Origin: Actinomycetota bacterium
Lineage (GTDB): Bacteria; Actinomycetota; Thermoleophilia; Gaiellales; Gaiellaceae
Direction of reading: 5' to 3'
Length of the DNA: 36,525 bases
Assembly (NCBI GenBank): GCA_004366385.1
Contig: ML178782.1
Location: 155,734-192,258 of the forward strand
A program made the translations under genes and the position numbers. Below the pieces are notes generated by a model. That model was not told the origin of the DNA. It worked only from the letters and a program-made list of their open reading frames with translations, and did no database searches. Of this stretch, positions 15,477-22,747 are shown in pieces (position 1 is the stretch's first letter; the number at the start of each line of letters is the position of its first letter).

Positions 15477-16409
15477 TCAACCCGGCGCAGGACCGAGCTT
15501 CGCGAGCTGCTCCTGAAGCTGCTCGTCGCTCAGCGGCACGAAGAGGGCGTGCTCGGCGATCGCCCTCTGGTTGCGGAGCAGGTAGCGGACGAACTGCCGC
15601 ACCTCGGGACGCTCGGCGAGCGCGCGCTGCTGGACGTAGACGAAGAGCGGCCGCGAGAGCGGCGTGTACGTGCCGTCCTGAACGGTCTCGACGGAGGGCG
15701 GGACGCACCCCCGGCCGCCGTCGATCTCGAGCGCGTTCAGCCGCGACTGGTTCGCCTGGTAGTACGAGAACCCGAAGTACCCGAGCGCGCCCTTGTGGTC
15801 GGCGACACCCTGGACGGTGTCGTTGTCGTCGTCGGTCGCGGCGTAGTCCGAGCGGCTGGCGCCCCGCTCGCCGTTGACCACGAAGGTGAAGTAGCGAAAC
15901 GTGCCGGAGCCTTCGCCTGCCCCGTAGAGCCGGAGCGGGACGTTCGGGAACGAGGGGTCGACGTCGTTCCAGTTGTCCACCTCCGAGTCGGGCTCCCAGA
16001 TCCGCCGGAGCTGGTCGACGGTCAGGCACGTGACCCAGTCGAAGAGGATCGGCTTGTGGATGGCGACGGTGATCGCGTCGTTGGCGATCTGAAGCTCGAC
16101 GTACTCGACCGCCGCCTCGGCGCAGTCGGCGGCCTCGTCCTCGTCGATCGGCCGCGACGCGTTCGCGATCTCGATCTCGCCTGCGCAGAAGCGGTCGAAG
16201 CCCTGGCGCGTCGTCGAGAGCTCGACGTCGACGTCGACCTCGGGACGGCTGGCCATGAACTCGACCGCGGCGCGATCCGCGAACGGGCCGACGGTGCTGG
16301 AGCCGTCGACGGAGATCGTGGCGCCCTTCGGGTCACCACCGGTTCCGCAACCCGCTCCCGCGGCAGCCACGAGCGCCGCCAGCGCGATTCCGAGCGCCGT
16401 GATCCTCAC
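15477..16409 (-). CDS. PstS-like phosphate-binding lipoprotein (copy 3, divergent)
   Basis: This is a 310-residue paralogue of the two neighbouring PstS proteins. A lipoprotein signal (RITALGIALAALVAAAGAGC) gives a lipobox cysteine at about residue 21. DGSSTVGPF is retained, but the second block is ELSTTRQGFDRFC instead of GISGTGGGF..., and the third is GAGEGSGTFRYF instead of GPGTDSGTFDYF. Residues contacting the ligand are therefore altered, and affinity or specificity may differ. The mature protein is notably acidic. GTG 16409 was chosen because it directly precedes the signal sequence; the frame extends upstream only through the kinase gene. It starts 41 bases after the phoR stop, so it may be co-transcribed with the kinase rather than with pstCAB. 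A sensor-linked or alternative-oxyanion role is possible. Confidence 0.85.
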   Translation of the reverse strand: MRITALGIALAALVAAAGAGCGTGGDPKGATISVDGSSTVGPFADRAAVEFMASRPEVDVDVELSTTRQGFDRFCAGEIEIANASRPIDEDEAADCAEAAVEYVELQIANDAITVAIHKPILFDWVTCLTVDQLRRIWEPDSEVDNWNDVDPSFPNVPLRLYGAGEGSGTFRYFTFVVNGERGASRSDYAATDDDNDTVQGVADHKGALGYFGFSYYQANQSRLNALEIDGGRGCVPPSVETVQDGTYTPLSRPLFVYVQQRALAERPEVRQFVRYLLRNQRAIAEHALFVPLSDEQLQEQLAKLGPAPG

Positions 16410-16450
16410 GTTCCCGCCACCAGATCGCAAAGTGTGCCGCGTGCGGCCGT

Positions 16451-17371
16451 CTAGGGGAAGGAGCAGCGGATCTCGAGGCCACGCCCGCGCCCGCCGTGCG
16501 CCTCGACGGTACCGCCCGCCTGAGTGACGACGTGCTTCACGATCGCGAGACCGAGGCCGGTCCCGCGCGAGGCGCGCGCCGCATCCGAGCGGTAGAAGCG
16601 CTCGAACAGCCGCGGGAGCTCGGCCTCGTCGACGCCGGCTCCGTCGTCGCGCCCCACGAGCGTGACCCGCCCGTCGGCGTCGGTCTCGACGGCGAGTGTG
16701 AACGTCGTGTCGGGTCCCGCGTACCGGATCGCGTTCTCGGCCAGGTTGCGCGCGACGACGCGCAGCATCCGCGGGCGAACGGCGACCTCGACCGCCCGGT
16801 CGCACTCGACCCGGAGCTCGACGCTCGCGCGCGCGGCACGCTCGGCGAGCTCGTCGAGCGCCTCGTCGAGCACCGGCGCGACGGGAGTCGGGCCGAGGGA
16901 GACGACCCGCGCGCCCGACTCGAGCTCGCTGAGGAAGAGCACCTCGTCGATGAGCTCCGTGATCTGCTCGACCTCGCGGGTCGCTTGATCGACGAGCTCG
17001 CGGGTGTCCTCGCCCGGCAGCGTCGCGGTCTCGAGCAGGGTGAGGAGCCGCGCGAGCGGTGTCCTGAGCTCGTGCGAGACGGCCGCCGTGAACCCCGACC
17101 GGAGCTCCTCGTACGCGGCGGTGTCGCCCTCCCGCGAGAGGTAGACGAGACGCTCTCGGCGCCCGTCCAGCTCATAGGGGACGACGAAGGGGATGACGCC
17201 TGCGGCACCGGTCAGGAGCTCCGGAGGCAGCGGCTCCCCCTCCCGGATCCCCTCGATCGTCTGCCGAGCGCGGCGGCTCGCCATGAGCACGCGGTCCGCC
17301 TCGTCGAGGACGACGACGGCCTCGCGGCTCTCCTCGACGAGCGTGCGGCCCCGAGTCGCCTCCGCGTCCAT
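16451..17371 (-). CDS. phoR: PhoR-like sensor histidine kinase without transmembrane segments
   Basis: This 306-residue histidine kinase starts with a PAS-like region (residues about 10-85, EAVVVLDEADRVLMAS). A HisKA dimerisation domain follows with the phospho-acceptor His100 in FTAAVSHELRTPLARLL, then the HATPase domain: N-box NLAENAIRYAG (about 209-219), G1 DDGAGVD (242-248) and G2 RGTGLGLAIVKH (269-280). No stretch is long and hydrophobic enough to span the membrane, so it appears cytoplasmic. That is unusual for PhoR, which normally has at least one membrane helix; sensing would then depend on PhoU/Pst contact or a cytosolic signal. It is divergent from phoB, with a PHO box between them, and directly upstream of pstS3. 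Confidence 0.9.
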   Translation of the reverse strand: MDAEATRGRTLVEESREAVVVLDEADRVLMASRRARQTIEGIREGEPLPPELLTGAAGVIPFVVPYELDGRRERLVYLSREGDTAAYEELRSGFTAAVSHELRTPLARLLTLLETATLPGEDTRELVDQATREVEQITELIDEVLFLSELESGARVVSLGPTPVAPVLDEALDELAERAARASVELRVECDRAVEVAVRPRMLRVVARNLAENAIRYAGPDTTFTLAVETDADGRVTLVGRDDGAGVDEAELPRLFERFYRSDAARASRGTGLGLAIVKHVVTQAGGTVEAHGGRGRGLEIRCSFP

Positions 17372-17422
17372 CCTCTCGTCCTTCTAACACACGGCTTCCC
17401 CGCTGCTTCCGCGAGTCGACCG

Positions 17423-17455
17423 GTTCACCACCCGCTCACCAGCCCGTAACCACCC
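17423..17455 (+). promoter_or_regulatory. PHO box in the phoR-phoB intergenic region
   Basis: Three consecutive 11-base direct-repeat units: GTTCACCACCC, GCTCACCAGCC and CGTAACCACCC. The cores begin at 17425, 17436 and 17447, exactly 11 apart. They read toward phoB and end 45 bases before its ATG. The site lies between the divergent kinase and regulator genes and so may control both, giving autoregulation of the two-component system. It is the best match to the actinobacterial PHO-box consensus in the window. Confidence 0.85.
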
Positions 17456-17500
17456 CGCGGCCCCGGGTGACGGCGAGTGCGGTCACTATCGTGTCGCCAG

Positions 17501-18199
17501 ATGGCGAAGGTCCTGATCATCGAGGACGACGACGTCATCGCCCGCGGCATGGCTCGCCATCTCGAGTCCGCGGGCTTCGACGCCGTCGGCGTCGCCAACG
17601 GCGAGACCGGGCTGGCGCGCCTGCGCTACGAGCGGCCCGACGTCTGCGTGCTCGACCTCATGCTCCCCGGCATCGACGGCTGGCGCGTGATCGAGCAAGC
17701 GCGCTCGGAGGGCATCGGGACGCCGATCGTCGTCGTCTCCGCGCGCGGGACCGAGCACGACCGCGTGCACGCGCTCGAGATCGGGGCGGACGACTACCTC
17801 GTGAAGCCGTTCTCGCTGAAGGAGCTGACCGCGCGCGTGCGGGCGGCGGCGCGGCGCGGCGTGAGCGAGGCCGAGCCGAAGCGCGGCGAGGCGATCGAGA
17901 TCGAGGAGCTCACGCTCGACCCGGACAACGTGCAGGCGTACGTCGACGGCGTGAGCGCAGACCTGACGCCCACGGAGTTCCGCCTCGTGTACACGCTCGC
18001 CCGCGAGCAGGGTCGCGTCCTCACCCGCGACGAGCTGCTCCAGCGCGTCTGGGGGCGGCGGGCGACGCACCGGGATCGCACGGTCGACGTCTTCGTGCGC
18101 AAGCTCCGCGAGAAGATCGACCGAAAGGCGCCACGGCACACGTTCATCCACACGCGCTACGGCGTCGGCTACAAGCTCGAAGCGCTGCCGAAGAGCTGA
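17501..18199 (+). CDS. phoB: phosphate response regulator PhoB/PhoP (OmpR family)
   Basis: This 232-residue response regulator has a receiver domain (residues 1-120) with acidic pocket Glu8/Asp9, phospho-acceptor Asp52 in CVLDLMLPG, and conserved Lys in DDYLVKPF. The C-terminal winged-helix DNA-binding domain (about 130-230) contains LTPTEFRLVYTLA, RDELLQRVWG, RTVDVFVRKLREKI and a RYGVGYKL wing. ATG 17501 is chosen over the in-frame GTG at 17477 because it gives the standard MAKVLIIEDDD start. It is divergent from phoR. The five PHO-box candidates of this window are its expected targets, by homology with Streptomyces PhoP. A hairpin follows nine bases after the stop. Confidence 0.95.
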   Translation: MAKVLIIEDDDVIARGMARHLESAGFDAVGVANGETGLARLRYERPDVCVLDLMLPGIDGWRVIEQARSEGIGTPIVVVSARGTEHDRVHALEIGADDYLVKPFSLKELTARVRAAARRGVSEAEPKRGEAIEIEELTLDPDNVQAYVDGVSADLTPTEFRLVYTLAREQGRVLTRDELLQRVWGRRATHRDRTVDVFVRKLREKIDRKAPRHTFIHTRYGVGYKLEALPKS

Positions 18200-18207
18200 G
18201 GCCCCAC

Positions 18208-18229
18208 GGGTCAGGCTGAAGCCTGACCC
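18208..18229 (+). terminator. hairpin terminator after phoB
   Basis: A perfect 9-bp stem: GGGTCAGGC, TGAA loop, GCCTGACCC, nine bases after the phoB stop, followed by CCCAGCC rather than T's. It separates phoB from the marR-MFS operon. Confidence 0.65.
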
Positions 18230-18249
18230 CCCAGCCGAGTCGCTACTCT

Positions 18250-18276
18250 TAGCCTCGCTAATGATTAGCGAAGCTA
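18250..18276 (+). promoter_or_regulatory. palindromic operator overlapping the marR start codon
   Basis: A 27-base inverted repeat centred on 18263, arms 13 bases with 12 matching: TAGC-C-TCGCTAAT on the left and ATTAGCGA-A-GCTA on the right. The ATG of marR (18261) lies inside it. It is strikingly AT-rich for this genome. Its size and symmetry fit a MarR dimer site, so the regulator probably represses its own operon. Confidence 0.75.
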
Positions 18277-18704
18277 CGCATACGCCCGAGGCCGTCGCGG
18301 ACGAGTTGCGACCCGTGCTCCTGCGGCTCGCGCGCGAGCTGCGCAAGGAGACCGAGCAGGTCGGGATCACGGCCCGGCAGACGACGCTGCTGTGGCTCGT
18401 GAAGCGAAGCCCGGGGCTGTCGCTCGCGGAGCTCGCCGCCGAGGAGGGCATCTCCCCGCCCGCGCTCTCCGGGTCGGTCGACCGGCTGGAGCGAGCCGGC
18501 CTCCTCACTCGCGTCCGCTCGACCGAGGACCGGCGACGCGTGGGGCTGGAGCTGACCGAGGAGGGTACGAAGCTGCTGCGGCGGATCCGCGCGCGGCGCA
18601 CCATGTGGCTCACCGGGCGCCTCGCAGAGCTCGACGCCTCCGAGCTCGACGCGCTCGTCGTGGCAACACCGGCGCTGAGGAAGCTCCTGGGGGAGAGCGG
18701 TTGA
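18261..18704 (+). CDS. MarR-family transcriptional regulator
   Basis: This is a 147-residue winged-helix regulator. Helices before residue 40 form the dimer interface; the recognition part is ITARQTTLLWLVKRSPGLSLAELAAEEGISPPALSGSVDRLERAGLL, followed by the wing TEDRRRVGLELTEEG, all standard for MarR. MarR proteins usually repress a neighbouring exporter until a small-molecule ligand binds. Here the exporter follows with a TTGA stop/start overlap. The ATG lies inside a 27-base palindrome and has no ribosome-binding sequence upstream, so the message may be leaderless. A TTG at 18304 is a less likely alternative start. The ligand is unknown. Confidence 0.92.
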   Translation: MISEATHTPEAVADELRPVLLRLARELRKETEQVGITARQTTLLWLVKRSPGLSLAELAAEEGISPPALSGSVDRLERAGLLTRVRSTEDRRRVGLELTEEGTKLLRRIRARRTMWLTGRLAELDASELDALVVATPALRKLLGESG

Positions 18705-19951
18705 CGGCGCTCGCGATCGCACTCCGGACGCGCACGTTCCGCAGCCTCCGCCGCCACCGCAACTACCGCATCTTCTTCACCGGCCAGCTCGTGTCACTCG
18801 CGGGCACGTGGATGCAGAACATCGCCCTCGCGTGGCTCGTGCTCGAGCTGTCGGGCTCCGCGCTCGCGGTCGGCGCGCTCGCCTTCTGGCGCTTCCTGCC
18901 CTTCACGGTCTTCGGCTTCGTCGCGGGTGTCCTCGCCGACCGGATCGAGTCGCGCCGGCTCGTGCTCGCGACACAGGCCTCGGCCATGCTCGTGTCGGTC
19001 GCGCTCGCATTCGTCACGCTCACGGGGACCGCGACGCTCACGATCGTCTACGTCCTCGCCGCGCTCGGCGGGATCACGCTGGCCTTCGACGCGCCCGGGA
19101 GGCAGTCGCTCACGTTCCAGATGGTCGGGCGCCGCTCGCTGCCGAACGCGGTGGCGCTGAACGCCGGGCTGTTCAACGGCTCTCGCGTCCTCGGGCCGGC
19201 GATCGCCGGGATCGTGATCGCTGCGGCCGGCACGGGCATCTGCTTCGTCATCAACGCCTTCAGCTTCCTCGCCGTCATCGTCGCGCTGCTCAGCCTGCGG
19301 GTCGACGAGCTGCATTCCGTCGAGCGCGATCCCTCCGCGCGGATCGTCGACGGGACGCGCGAGGCCTTCTCGTACGCGTTCCACGACCCGCAGCTCCGCG
19401 CGCTCCTCGCCGTTGTGACGGTCGTGAGCACGGTCGGGTTCAACTTCCACGTGCTCGTGCCGCTGCTGGCCGCGGACACGGTTCACGTCGGCCCTCGCGG
19501 GTTCGGCTTCCTCTCGGCCTCCTTCGGCGTCGGTGCGCTCGCGGGCGCGCTCGCCACGGCGACGTTCCGCGCGGCGAGCTGGAGGCTGTTCGCGGCGGGC
19601 GCGGCGGGCTTCGGCGTCTCGGCCCTGCTGCTCGCGCCCGTGGAGCACGCGGTCCCGGCGGGCGTGCTGCTCTTCGCCGTCGGTGTGTCGTTCACGCTCT
19701 TCACCGCCAACGCCAACGCGCTCGTCCAGCTCGGCGCACCCGACCGGCTGCGCGGCCGGCTGATCGCCATCTACCTGTTCGCCTTCGTCGGGCTGGCGCC
19801 GCTCGGCGGGCTCATCGCGGGAGCGCTCGCGAGCGTCGGCGGGACGCAGCTCGCGTTCGCGGTCGCCGGCGCGAGCTCGCTCCTGACGATCGCGCTCGCG
19901 AGCGCGCGCCGCGCTCAGGCGCCCGGGATCGCCGAGCCTTCGCGGCCCTGA
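18701..19951 (+). CDS. MFS efflux transporter (EntS/MFS_3-like)
   Basis: This is a 416-residue major-facilitator transporter with about twelve hydrophobic segments. The N-terminus RRHRNYRIFFTGQLVSLAGTWMQ and the helix 2-3 loop GVLADRIESRRLVL are typical of the MFS_3 / enterobactin-exporter-like group of drug and siderophore exporters; DAPGRQSLTFQMV near residue 130 supports this group. The TTG start at 18701 overlaps the marR stop by four bases and has GGGGGAGAG upstream. Co-expression with MarR suggests ligand-induced export of a toxic or self-made compound. Its 3' end overlaps the convergent potC gene by 37 bases. Confidence 0.9.
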   Translation: MTALAIALRTRTFRSLRRHRNYRIFFTGQLVSLAGTWMQNIALAWLVLELSGSALAVGALAFWRFLPFTVFGFVAGVLADRIESRRLVLATQASAMLVSVALAFVTLTGTATLTIVYVLAALGGITLAFDAPGRQSLTFQMVGRRSLPNAVALNAGLFNGSRVLGPAIAGIVIAAAGTGICFVINAFSFLAVIVALLSLRVDELHSVERDPSARIVDGTREAFSYAFHDPQLRALLAVVTVVSTVGFNFHVLVPLLAADTVHVGPRGFGFLSASFGVGALAGALATATFRAASWRLFAAGAAGFGVSALLLAPVEHAVPAGVLLFAVGVSFTLFTANANALVQLGAPDRLRGRLIAIYLFAFVGLAPLGGLIAGALASVGGTQLAFAVAGASSLLTIALASARRAQAPGIAEPSRP

Positions 19952-20733
19952 CTCGTCCGCCGCAGGACGACGTACGCGACGACGATCGACACGAGAGTCA
20001 GCGCGAGGATCATCGCGGCGGTCGCGTTGATCGCGGGCGTCACGCCGAACCGCAGCTGCCCCCAGATGTAGATCGGCAGCGTCTCGGAGTCTGGCCCGGT
20101 GACGAAGAACGACGTCACGAAGTCGTCGAACGAGAACGTGAACGCGAGCAGCCCGCCCGCGAGGATCGCGGGCGCGAGCCGCGGCAGCGTCACCTGGAGG
20201 AACGTCGAGATCGGCCCCGCTCCCAGGTCGTACGAGGCCTCCTCGAGCGACTGCCCCATCGAGACGAACCGCGCGCGGACGACGAGCGCCACGACGGAGG
20301 CGTTGAAGACGACGTGCGCGATGAGGATCGTCTGCCAGCCGAGCGGGCTCTCGAACCCGAGCCGGGTCCCCGCCTGCACGAAGAAGACCAGCGCCGAGAT
20401 CGCGAACACGATCTCCGGCGTCACGAGCGTCATGTACGCGAGCGCGTCCACCGGCACCCGCACCCAGGCGCGCATGCGCGGGAGCGCGAGCGCGAGCATC
20501 GTCCCGAGGAGGCAGGCGACGAGGGCGTTCCCGAGCGCGATGAGGATGCTGAGCCTGAGCGCGCTCGTGATCTCCGGCGTCCCGAGCGCCGTCCCGAACC
20601 ACTTCGTCGAGAAGCCCTCCCAGTAGAGAACCTCGCGCCCGCCGTTGAACGCGAAGATGACCACGACCGCGATCGGCGCATACAGGAAGACGTACACGAG
20701 CGCCGCGTAGCCGCCGAGCAGGCGCTTCCCCAT
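19915..20733 (-). CDS. potC: spermidine/putrescine ABC transporter permease PotC
   Basis: This is a 272-residue MetI-type permease with six predicted membrane spans, beginning with LLGGYAALVYVFLYAPIAVVVIF. The loop that touches the ATPase is ASYDLGAGPISTFLQVTLPRLAPAILAG, and FSFDDFVTSFFVTGP is a PotC-family block. It forms the channel with PotB. The ATG at 20733 overlaps the potB stop by one base (TGATG); a GTG at 20736 would overlap by four. It is the last gene of the polyamine operon. Its C-terminal nine codons are antisense to the end of the MFS gene. Confidence 0.92.
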   Translation of the reverse strand: MGKRLLGGYAALVYVFLYAPIAVVVIFAFNGGREVLYWEGFSTKWFGTALGTPEITSALRLSILIALGNALVACLLGTMLALALPRMRAWVRVPVDALAYMTLVTPEIVFAISALVFFVQAGTRLGFESPLGWQTILIAHVVFNASVVALVVRARFVSMGQSLEEASYDLGAGPISTFLQVTLPRLAPAILAGGLLAFTFSFDDFVTSFFVTGPDSETLPIYIWGQLRFGVTPAINATAAMILALTLVSIVVAYVVLRRTSQGREGSAIPGA

Positions 20734-21662
20734 CACGAGTGCTGCTCCTGGCGGCCGAGCATGCGCGCGTACACGAGGAGCAGGATCGTGAGCGCGCCGA
20801 TGACGACCATCGCGAGCGCCGACCCGAGCGGCCAGTCGCGCGCCTCGAGGAACTGCTGCGCGATGAGGTTGCCGGCGTAGAACGTCGTGTTCCCGCCGAG
20901 GAGCACCGGGATGATGTACTCGCCGGTCAGCGGGATGAAGACGAGCAGCGAGCCCGCGAGGATGCCCGGCAGCGCGAGCGGCAGCGTGATCCGCCGGAAC
21001 GCGCGGAGCGGTGAGTCGCCGAGGTCCTGCGCCGCCTCGACGAAGGACCAGTCGATCCGCTCGAGTGCCGCGTACAGGGGCAGCACCATGAGCGGGAGGT
21101 AGTTGTAGGCGACGCCGATGTAGACGGCCCGCGGCGTGTCGAGGAGGTCGGCGCGGTCGACGAGCCCGTCCAGGCCGAGCGCGCGGAAGAGCGGGAAGTC
21201 CGGGTCGAGCAGGATCAGCCACGCGTACGTGCGGATGAGGAAGCTCGTCCAGAAAGGCACGACGACGAGGAGCAGCAGCAGCGTCTTGTGCTTCGCGTAG
21301 CGCGCGATGTAGTAGGCGAGCGGGAAGCCGATGACGAGCGTCGACAGCGTCCCGATCGCCGACAGCTTGAACGTCTCCAGGAAGATGTCGCGGTAGAGAT
21401 GGAGGTCGCCGGAGAAGTCGTCCCAGAGGTACCGGTAGTTGTCGAGCGTCCACGTGTACGCGACGTCCGAGAAGCCGACGACCTCCCCGAAGCTCGTCGC
21501 CGCGATGAACGCGAGCGGGAGCAGGAAGAACAGCAGGTACCACAGGACCGCGGGCAGGGCGAGCCAGCCCGGGTAGCGCGGGCCGAGGGCGCCGGCGCGG
21601 GAAGCCCCGCGCCGGCTCTCCGTCCGTTCCTCGTCGGCTACGACGCCTTGAACTCCGTCCAG
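20733..21662 (-). CDS. potB: spermidine/putrescine ABC transporter permease PotB
   Basis: This is a permease of roughly 285-309 residues. It has a cytoplasmic N-terminus, a first membrane helix (WLALPAVLWYLLFFLLPLAFIA), the PotB-typical loop with TLDNYRYLWDDF, PFWTSFLIRTYAW, the ATPase-contact segment AAQDLGDSPLRAFRRITLPLALPG and the C-terminal TGEYIIPVLLGG block. Function and completeness are clear, but the start is not. Between the potD stop region and the first helix there is no ATG, GTG or TTG in frame, and none in frame for about 150 bases further upstream. CTG 21662 is placed here because GGGAG stands five bases before it; it overlaps the end of potD by 25 bases. Confidence 0.85.
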   Translation of the reverse strand: MDGVQGVVADEERTESRRGASRAGALGPRYPGWLALPAVLWYLLFFLLPLAFIAATSFGEVVGFSDVAYTWTLDNYRYLWDDFSGDLHLYRDIFLETFKLSAIGTLSTLVIGFPLAYYIARYAKHKTLLLLLVVVPFWTSFLIRTYAWLILLDPDFPLFRALGLDGLVDRADLLDTPRAVYIGVAYNYLPLMVLPLYAALERIDWSFVEAAQDLGDSPLRAFRRITLPLALPGILAGSLLVFIPLTGEYIIPVLLGGNTTFYAGNLIAQQFLEARDWPLGSALAMVVIGALTILLLVYARMLGRQEQHS

Positions 21663-22747
21663 ATCCGCTCCCGCAGGCGGGTTCCCTTCGCCGAGACCTT
21701 GTTCGTCTCGAGCTTCTTCAGCGTCGCCGCGGGCGGGAACACGATCGGGTTGTTCATGATGCTCTTCGGCAGGACGGTCCTGAGCACGGAGCGCTTGAGC
21801 GCCGACCCGTAGTACGTGTACGACGTCTCGAGCGCCGCGTTCTTCGGCCGGTAGACGAAGTCGATCCACGCGTGCGCGGCCTCGGGGTTGTTCGCCCCGA
21901 CGGGGATGTTGTAGTAGTCGATCCAGATCTCGCCGCCCTCGCGCGCGACGACGTACTGGGCCGGCACCTTCCCCATCAGCGCCAGGCCGTCGCCGTTCCA
22001 GCCGAGCCCGAACCACGCATCGCCCTTCGCGATCCGGGTGTCGTAGTTGAACGAGTGGAGCATGAGGAGGTGCGGCTTCAGCGCGAACAGCTCACGCTTG
22101 ACCTTGTCGAGCTGGCTCGGGCTCTCGGTGTTGTAGGAGTAGCCGAGCATCCTCGCGATCGACCCGATCACCTCCGGTGAGCTGTCGACCATGGCCAGCC
22201 GCCTCCCGTTCTTCTTCACGAGGGTGAAGAACTCCCGCCAGGACTTGGGGCGCTCCTTGACCTTGTCGGTCCGGTACATGAAGCCGGTCGTGCCCCAGTC
22301 CTTGACGACCGAGTACCGGTCCTTCGGGTCGTCGGAGCGCTTCTGGAAACTCGGGTCGATGTTCTTCCGCACGTTCGGGAGCTTCGACCAGTCGAGGGGC
22401 ATGAGCCGCTTCTCGGCGATCAGCACCTTCGTCAGGTAGCCCGTCGGGCAGACGAGGTCGTACCCGCGCGCGCCGCCCCGGAGCTTGGCGTGCAGGGTCT
22501 CGTTCGAGTCGTAGAAGCCCTTCTTGACCTTGATCCCGGTCGCCTTCGTGAACGCCGCGTACGTCTTCGGGTTCACGTACTGCGCCCAGTTGTAGTAGTA
22601 GAGCGTGCCCGCCTGCTCGGCCTCGCCGAGCGCGGCGAACGCGTCCCCGGCCCGTCCCGTGCCGGCCGCAGCGAGCAACGCCGCCGCTCCTCCGATGAAC
22701 CCGCGGCGACTGAGGGGCCGCTCCCACGCACTGTGCTCGTCACTCAT
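21638..22747 (-). CDS. potD: spermidine/putrescine-binding protein PotD, Tat-exported
   Basis: This is a 369-residue solute-binding protein. The N-terminus carries a twin-arginine signal: LSRRGFIGGAAALLAAAG, with the Arg pair at residues 14-15. The mature domain opens with GTLYYYNWAQYVNPKTYAAFTKATGIKV, characteristic of the PotD/PotF group, and includes YDLVCPTGYLTKVLI and DYYNIPVGANNPEAAHAWIDF. The conserved aromatic and acidic residues expected to cage polyamine amines are plausible but not verified. Its ATG overlaps the potA stop (ATGA). Tat rather than Sec export implies folding before secretion. Other amine substrates cannot be excluded. Confidence 0.93.
   Translation of the reverse strand: MSDEHSAWERPLSRRGFIGGAAALLAAAGTGRAGDAFAALGEAEQAGTLYYYNWAQYVNPKTYAAFTKATGIKVKKGFYDSNETLHAKLRGGARGYDLVCPTGYLTKVLIAEKRLMPLDWSKLPNVRKNIDPSFQKRSDDPKDRYSVVKDWGTTGFMYRTDKVKERPKSWREFFTLVKKNGRRLAMVDSSPEVIGSIARMLGYSYNTESPSQLDKVKRELFALKPHLLMLHSFNYDTRIAKGDAWFGLGWNGDGLALMGKVPAQYVVAREGGEIWIDYYNIPVGANNPEAAHAWIDFVYRPKNAALETSYTYYGSALKRSVLRTVLPKSIMNNPIVFPPAATLKKLETNKVSAKGTRLRERIWTEFKAS

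Noticed and set aside
17477-17500. Upstream GTG start for phoB
   Set aside because: It adds eight residues not found in the family, and ATG 17501 gives the standard N-terminus.
18794-20602. Long minus-strand frame opposite the MFS gene and running through potC
   Set aside because: It shows the same shadow composition and is contradicted by two well-supported genes, MFS (+) and potC (-) in another frame.
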